Source: Rheinheimera riviphila (lineage in GTDB: Bacteria; Pseudomonadota; Gammaproteobacteria; Enterobacterales; Alteromonadaceae). From it: a stretch of DNA of 64,000 bases. Of this stretch, positions 59,185 through 64,000 are shown piece by piece (positions within the stretch are counted from its first letter, which is position 1; each line of letters opens with the position of its first letter). Position numbers and translations under genes: made by a program. The stretch spans positions 62,001 through 126,000 of the forward strand of contig NZ_SACS01000014.1 of NCBI RefSeq assembly GCF_004005945.1, given 5' to 3'. Below the pieces are notes generated by a model that worked only from the letters and a program-made list of their open reading frames with translations, ran no database searches and was not told the origin of the DNA.

Positions 59185-60822
59185 ATGACGACTTCTACCT
59201 TTGTGGTTCCCAATCAACGGCAATGGCTTGGTCACCCGATCGGGCTTTATGTGTGTTTTTTTACCGAAATGTGGGAACGTTTTGCGTTCTACGGTTTAAA
59301 AGCACTGTTGTTTTTATATCTGACCCAACACCATTTATTCACCGATAAAAACGGTTATATCCTGCTGGGGACTTATGCCGGTCTGGCCTATGCGTTGCCG
59401 GTGGTCGGTGGTTTACTGGCTGATAAATATCTGGGGATGCGCAAAGCCGTTACGTTTGGCGGGGCTTTGATGGCTGTTGGTATGCTCGGCATGGCCTATA
59501 AAGGCACGCAGGCAACCGCAGAAGGCGGGGCTGATCAGCTGGCGTTACAGGTGATGTATGCATCATTAGCTTTGGTCGCAGTGGGCGTTGGTTTTTTAAA
59601 GCCGAATATTTCGACCATCGTTGGCCGTTTATACATCGATCAAGACCCACGACGTGATTCTGCTTTCACCTTGTTTTATATGGGTATTAATTTAGGCGCG
59701 GTTTTTTCCAGTTTATTTGTCGGCTGGATTGGTCAGGCTTATGGCTGGGAATACGGTTTTGGCTCGGCCGGTATTGGTTTGTTGCTGGGGCTGGTGGTGT
59801 TTATCAACGGCACTAAGTATTTGCATGGTCAGGCAGAGCCAGCCAAACCTGAACTACTGAAGGAAAAAGTTGCTGGGTTACCAAGGGAATGGCTGATTTA
59901 TATATTGGCGCTGATTGGTGTGGTGGCGGTGCAACAGATTTTGCAAACCACCATTAACTTCGGTGCCCTTGGCCAGATGTTGGGGATGGCGGAAGGGGCT
60001 GAAATTACCGCCACTGAAGTGGTCGCTGTGGTACTGACTATCGCGCTGTTAGTGTGGTGGTTCAAATTCGTGTTTATTGAATGTAATGTTTTAGAGCGCG
60101 CCAGCATGATCATGCTGATGGTGTTAACGGCCATTTCTGCGGTGTTCTGGGGCTTATATGAACAAACTTACGGTAGCTGGCTGGCCTATTCCGACCGGGT
60201 GATGAACAGTCCGACCTTTGATTTGGGTTTTGTTAGTTTTGCTTTTAACTCGTCACAGCTCACTTTTGTAGCATCGTTATTTATCATTATCCTTGCGATC
60301 CCATTTGCCTGGTTGTGGCCATGGCTGGATCGTAAAGGCTTAAACCCGTCATCACCGGTGAAATTTGGTTTTGCGTTATTGCTGGCCGGCTTAGCGCATT
60401 TTATTCTGCAATACGCAGCATTAAATCCGGAAGCGAATGGTCTGGCCGGGTTCTGGTGGTTTATCCTGGCGTATTTTGTGTTAGTGCTGGGCGAGATGGC
60501 ATTGTCGCCGATTGGCTTGTCGGCGGTGACGGCGTTATCAGTGCCAAGAGTAGTCAGTCTGATGATGGGCGTCTGGTTCCTGGCTTCGGCCTTTGGTGAA
60601 ATCATTGCCGGTCGGTTGGGCGCGCTGGCCTCAATGCCTGTCGGGACACCGGTACCTGACGCACTGGCGCTGTATGGCGAAGTGTTTGCTCTACTGGGTT
60701 GGGTTGGGGTGGGGACTGCGGTCTTTATGTTTGCGATTGGCCCGCTACTGAATCGACTGATCGTGCGGGCGCAACTGCAAACTCAGGCGCAAGTGCAGAC
60801 TACGACCACTGCGCCGGTTTAA
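59185..60822 (+). CDS. POT family proton-dependent peptide transporter
   Basis: This 545-residue protein has 14 predicted helices and the POT/PTR2 signatures FFTEMWERFAFYGLKALLFLYL (ExxERFxYY type, here ERFAFYG) and FYMGINLGAVFSSLFVGWIGQAYGW. It imports di- and tripeptides with protons across the inner membrane, like DtpA-D. With the secreted S9, S46 and DUF885 peptidases in this window it would complete a peptide-use route. ATG at 59185, monocistronic. Its terminator appears to lie beyond an ERIC copy, inside the next gene's 3' end. Confidence 0.92.
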   Translation: MTTSTFVVPNQRQWLGHPIGLYVCFFTEMWERFAFYGLKALLFLYLTQHHLFTDKNGYILLGTYAGLAYALPVVGGLLADKYLGMRKAVTFGGALMAVGMLGMAYKGTQATAEGGADQLALQVMYASLALVAVGVGFLKPNISTIVGRLYIDQDPRRDSAFTLFYMGINLGAVFSSLFVGWIGQAYGWEYGFGSAGIGLLLGLVVFINGTKYLHGQAEPAKPELLKEKVAGLPREWLIYILALIGVVAVQQILQTTINFGALGQMLGMAEGAEITATEVVAVVLTIALLVWWFKFVFIECNVLERASMIMLMVLTAISAVFWGLYEQTYGSWLAYSDRVMNSPTFDLGFVSFAFNSSQLTFVASLFIIILAIPFAWLWPWLDRKGLNPSSPVKFGFALLLAGLAHFILQYAALNPEANGLAGFWWFILAYFVLVLGEMALSPIGLSAVTALSVPRVVSLMMGVWFLASAFGEIIAGRLGALASMPVGTPVPDALALYGEVFALLGWVGVGTAVFMFAIGPLLNRLIVRAQLQTQAQVQTTTTAPV

Positions 60823-60826
60823 TCAA

Positions 60827-60954
60827 TATACCCTGCATCCTTGAAGATTCGGGGTTGTTGGCCGCCTTCACTCACCCCAGTCACATAGAACAGCTATGCT
60901 CCTGGGGATTCGTTCAGTTGCCGCCTACCCGAATCTTCAATGATTTTGGGTATA
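60827..60954 (+). repeat. ERIC element, full copy 4
   Basis: This 128-bp ERIC-type palindrome is identical to the copy at 49555-49682 and in the same orientation. It begins 4 bp after the peptide transporter stop codon. Confidence 0.88.
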
Positions 60955-60966
60955 TACCCGCTGCGA

Positions 60967-61986
60967 CTACGCCTGTGGCGGTGCCGAAGCTGGTAGGCGA
61001 TAGCCGACCGAACCACAAAGCCGGATCTGGTATTGATAACCAGATTCGGCTTTTTTATCCGGGGTGATCACCAATACTTCATAGTCATTGATATGGACCA
61101 GATGTTCTTGCCCTGACATCACACAACTCGAACGGCCCATACTTTCAATCTGATATAAAAAACCAGCCAGCGCGCGGTTCAGCCACGGAATGGTCGGGAT
61201 GGCACTGCCGAAATTGATTTCCACCTGATTGCTGCCTTTGGTGTTATGGCTGGCCGTTGCTTCATTATTGGCAGCGGCTATGGCGACGGTGTTTTCCGGT
61301 TTCACGGCTGCATCAGCCGCACTACGGGCATCGGCAGCACTGATAGCATCATCGTTGTTTTTTACCGAGATTAACGTTTGCTCGCCATTAAACAGATTGG
61401 TCAACTGCGAACTATCTCCGGTTAAATAGGCACTGGGCAACACCGCTAAACAACTCATAAAGACCGGTAAATAGATGATCCGCGCCAATAAAGTTTTCAC
61501 CGGATAGGCTTCATCACCGAGGATATGGCGACTGCGAACGCCGATTGGCCGCAGCAATAACAACATTATAATTTTGCCGGTATGCAGGATGGTGTATAAC
61601 GTCAGCACCACCAATGACAGGGTGAAACTCCAGATCGGTGCCAGCAATAACACGGTCAGATTGACGGTGTAAGGTACAACATCGGTGCGAATACCAATCA
61701 GATTGTTGACCTGACTTTCTGCCATCGCAAAGCAAAAATTACCTAATATCGCATAAAACACCACGATCACGGCTTTACCGGCCAGACTGTTCCAGATCCG
61801 TAAAAAGCCTTGCCACATATCCTGGGTTACCGCACAGAGTAACGCCAGCGCCATGCCATATAACAGCCATTGCTGGCTGCAAAAGCTCAGCAGCCATAAC
61901 ACTACACAGACAGTCGCCAACGCATAACCCCGTTGTGCCGGTTGTAGTTTTTGCCAGATCGGCTGAATTTTACTTGTTAACCACAT
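60967..61986 (-). CDS. Multi-pass membrane protein of unknown function
   Basis: This 339-residue protein has about six hydrophobic segments in the first 210 residues (LATVCVVLWLLSFCSQQWLL, YGMALALLCAV, AVIVVFYAILGNFCFAMA, VNLTVLLLAPIWSFTLSLVVLTLYTIL, KIIMLLLL, IYLPVFMSCLAVLPSAYL). A soluble, alanine-rich C-terminal domain of about 130 residues follows and is probably periplasmic. I do not recognise the family. Its 3' end overlaps a plus-strand terminator hairpin. ATG at 61986; AAGGACC lies 8 nt upstream. Confidence 0.7.
   Translation of the reverse strand: MWLTSKIQPIWQKLQPAQRGYALATVCVVLWLLSFCSQQWLLYGMALALLCAVTQDMWQGFLRIWNSLAGKAVIVVFYAILGNFCFAMAESQVNNLIGIRTDVVPYTVNLTVLLLAPIWSFTLSLVVLTLYTILHTGKIIMLLLLRPIGVRSRHILGDEAYPVKTLLARIIYLPVFMSCLAVLPSAYLTGDSSQLTNLFNGEQTLISVKNNDDAISAADARSAADAAVKPENTVAIAAANNEATASHNTKGSNQVEINFGSAIPTIPWLNRALAGFLYQIESMGRSSCVMSGQEHLVHINDYEVLVITPDKKAESGYQYQIRLCGSVGYRLPASAPPQA
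61017..61056 (+). terminator. Plus-strand terminator inside the next gene
   Basis: AAAGCCG and ATCTGGT pair with ACCAGAT and CGGCTTT to give a stem of about 14 bp with a 7-base loop, followed by TTTTTT. It reads as a Rho-independent terminator for the peptide transporter transcript, but lies within the coding region of the minus-strand membrane protein. Confidence 0.75.
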
Positions 61987-62160
61987 CAGAAGGTCCTTGC
62001 TTGCAATTTATTTACAGCATGGTAGGGGTTGGTTGCGGCGCGGTAAATCAATTTTTACCAATGGTCGAAGTTGAACGGGCATTAACCGCAAGCAGTTGCC
62101 TTTTACTGCCCACTGCAAGTAATCTGCAGCGCTATTTTTATTGATCCGTTTAGAGAAGCT

Positions 62161-64000
62161 ATGAAGTATCTTTTGTTAACCACAGCCATCATCGCCAGCC
62201 TTACAGCCACTGCTGATGAAGGCCAGTGGCAACCCCATCAACTTAAACAATTACAACCACAACTGGATGCCCGTGGCATTCAGCTGAGTGGTGAGCAACT
62301 GGCTGATTTAACACAATATCCAATGAACGCCATCGTCAGTCTTGGTTATTGTTCGGCGTCTTTTGTATCGGCTGAGGGTTTGGTGATCACCAACCACCAC
62401 TGTGGTTATGGCGCGATTCAGCAAAATTCCAGCACAGAGCGTAATTTAATGGCGCAGGGTTTCCTGGCCAAAACCAAAGCCGAAGAATTACCGGCTGGTC
62501 CACAAGAGCGGCTCTATATCACCGAGCAGGTGCTGGATGTTACCGCGAAAGTCAGTGGTGGGCTGGCGGCTGATCTAGCACCGTTAGCGCGTTACCAGGC
62601 AATTGAAAATAATCGTAAAACAATCATCAAAGACTGTGAAACGGACGCCAACTATCGCTGCAATGTGGTGAGCTTTCACCATGGTCTGGAATATTTTCTG
62701 ATCAAACAGCTGATGATCCAGGACGTACGTTTGGTGTACGCGCCACCAGAATCGGTTGGTAATTTTGGTGGTGATATCGATAATTACGAATATCCACGCC
62801 ATACCGGCGACTTTACCTTTTTACGTGGTTATGTAGCGAAAGACGGCAAACCTGCACCTTACTCTGTCGATAACGTGCCGTATCAGCCAAAAAACTTTCT
62901 GAAAGTAAATGCCAGTGGTGTGCGCTCAGGCGATGGTATTTTGCTGGCCGGTTATCCGGGGAAAACCAGCCGTTACCGCTTAGCCGAAGAAATCGACTTT
63001 GCAGCGAGCTGGGAATATCCGGCGAACATTCAGACTTATACCGAGTTGATTGGCACCATTGAACGGTTAGGCCAGCAAAATGCCGATTATCAGGTGAAAT
63101 ATGCCTCGGTAGTGAAAGGTCATCACAACCGGATGAAAAAGCTCAAAGGTTTGCTGGACGGTTTTAAGGCCACCGATATTCAGGGCATTAAACGCCAGCA
63201 ACAACAAGCACTGCAACAGTGGATTGCCAGCTCAGAAGTACCGGCCTATCAGCAGGCGGTGACGCAGCTTGGCGCCTTGGTTGCCAAAGAGCAGCAGTTT
63301 TTGCAGCAAACCTATTATTTTGATAATGCCAGACGCAGCGATTTACTGCAGACGGCCACTGATTTGTATCGGTTAGCGGTCGAGCAACAAAAACCAGATG
63401 CGGCGCGGGAAATAGGGTATCAGGACCGTGATCTGACGATGTTTCAGGGCAAGTTAAAACGGCTCGACACCCGGTTTGCCGCTGAAGTTGACCTGGCGTT
63501 ATGGTCGGAGCAACTGGAGGTGTATCTGGCGCAGCCTGAAGCTGTCCGCAGCACGGTGCTGGATCAGGCGTTACAGCTCAAACCTGGCCAAACTCAATCG
63601 CAAATCAGTACCTTACTGCAAGACTGGTATCAACGCAGCGATTTAACCAGTTTAAGTGGCAGGATGGCCTGGCTGGGTAAAACGCCAGCCCAATTTGCGC
63701 AAAGTGACGATCCTTTTATCAAGTTGGCAGTGGCGTTATTTGACACCCAAATGCAGCAAGAGCAGCAAAAAAATCAGCTGGCTGGTGAATTTTCAAGTTT
63801 AAGACCGGCGTATATGCAGGCGGTGATTGCGTACCACAAAACCTTAGGTCGCCCGGTCTATCCGGATGCGAACGGTACTTTACGTATCACTTATGGTCAT
63901 GTTGATGGCTATCCGGCGGCCGATGGGGTCTATAAAACGCCATTTACCACTGTGGCTGGTATGCTGGCAAAACAACAACAGAGCGCGCCATTTCTGGTGC
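62161..64000 (+). CDS. S46 family peptidase (DPP7/DPP11-like), partial
   Basis: This exported serine peptidase runs off the window end after about 613 residues; the family is near 720. It has a signal peptide (YLLLTTAIIASLTATA), the His of the triad in VITNHHCGYGAIQ (residue ~80), and the Asp region NFGGDIDNYEYPRHTGDFTFLRGYV. The catalytic Ser (GNSGSP region) lies past the window. DPP7/DPP11-type enzymes remove N-terminal dipeptides in the periplasm and help asaccharolytic bacteria use peptides. ATG at 62161 with GAGAAG 3-8 nt upstream. Confidence 0.9.
   Translation, partial: MKYLLLTTAIIASLTATADEGQWQPHQLKQLQPQLDARGIQLSGEQLADLTQYPMNAIVSLGYCSASFVSAEGLVITNHHCGYGAIQQNSSTERNLMAQGFLAKTKAEELPAGPQERLYITEQVLDVTAKVSGGLAADLAPLARYQAIENNRKTIIKDCETDANYRCNVVSFHHGLEYFLIKQLMIQDVRLVYAPPESVGNFGGDIDNYEYPRHTGDFTFLRGYVAKDGKPAPYSVDNVPYQPKNFLKVNASGVRSGDGILLAGYPGKTSRYRLAEEIDFAASWEYPANIQTYTELIGTIERLGQQNADYQVKYASVVKGHHNRMKKLKGLLDGFKATDIQGIKRQQQQALQQWIASSEVPAYQQAVTQLGALVAKEQQFLQQTYYFDNARRSDLLQTATDLYRLAVEQQKPDAAREIGYQDRDLTMFQGKLKRLDTRFAAEVDLALWSEQLEVYLAQPEAVRSTVLDQALQLKPGQTQSQISTLLQDWYQRSDLTSLSGRMAWLGKTPAQFAQSDDPFIKLAVALFDTQMQQEQQKNQLAGEFSSLRPAYMQAVIAYHKTLGRPVYPDANGTLRITYGHVDGYPAADGVYKTPFTTVAGMLAKQQQSAPFLV

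Overview
The window looks like chromosomal DNA from a gammaproteobacterium of the Rheinheimera / Alishewanella / Shewanella neighbourhood. The reasons are the families present (DUF3019, DUF3718, DUF4287, DUF2799, RraB, TorT-like protein, S46 and DUF885 peptidases, large TonB-dependent receptors, HD-GYP with a DUF3391 N-terminus), the moderate GC, and ERIC-type palindromes. No rRNA, tRNA or CRISPR array was seen, and the genus is an inference.

Layout. 0.1-7.7 kb holds small, mostly single-gene units: VOC, DUF1801, DUF5655, DUF4287, a possible PEP-CTERM-like exported protein, a secreted lipase, GNAT, SRPBCC, two GFA proteins, an NTF2-like protein and a lipoprotein. 7.9-13.0 kb is a DUF3019 / response regulator / histidine kinase operon beside a TonB-dependent receptor. 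13.3-16.8 kb is a tightly coupled three-gene c-type cytochrome operon: diheme cytochrome, MauG/CcpA-type peroxidase, and a beta-helix protein fused to a cytochrome c. 17.0-21.4 kb is the mobile zone: an IS110-family element sitting inside a REP array, then a RAYT-type Y1 transposase with REPs on both sides. 21.4-34.5 kb carries secreted hydrolases and peptidases (amidohydrolase, DUF885, S9), small enzymes, an Oar-like TonB receptor and an SGNH-like lipoprotein. 34.6-46.8 kb mixes signalling (MASE1-GGDEF), RNA modification (RluA type), orphan periplasmic binding proteins, YjjX, YebC, RraB, a broken acpH and an EamA exporter. 46.9-55.3 kb has a periplasmic six-hairpin glycosidase-like protein and the imuA-imuB-dnaE2 mutasome behind a canonical LexA box. 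55.7-64.0 kb has a DUF3718 protein, a HAD phosphatase, HD-GYP, an alkyltransferase-like protein, a POT peptide transporter and an S46 peptidase cut by the window end. S9, DUF885 and S46 peptidases, the POT transporter and the TonB receptors together suggest a peptide-scavenging lifestyle.

Most interesting system. The IS110-family element (about 18320-19779) has a long non-coding flank downstream of its transposase. On the minus strand this flank can be read as a bridge RNA / seekRNA. Two separate stem-loops each carry one half matching the left side of the REP target and one half complementary to its right side, and the element sits at exactly that target. A third loop partly matches the predicted circle junction. 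The element therefore looks like an RNA-guided, REP-homing insertion sequence with a duplicated target loop. Next to it a RAYT/REP system has apparently spread REP units into the 3' end of the diheme peroxidase gene, where five in-frame copies encode a repetitive C-terminal tail without breaking the overlap with the next gene.

Other repeats. There are four full-length ERIC elements (two identical over 128 bp), one joined-ends remnant and one half copy, plus two further palindrome families.
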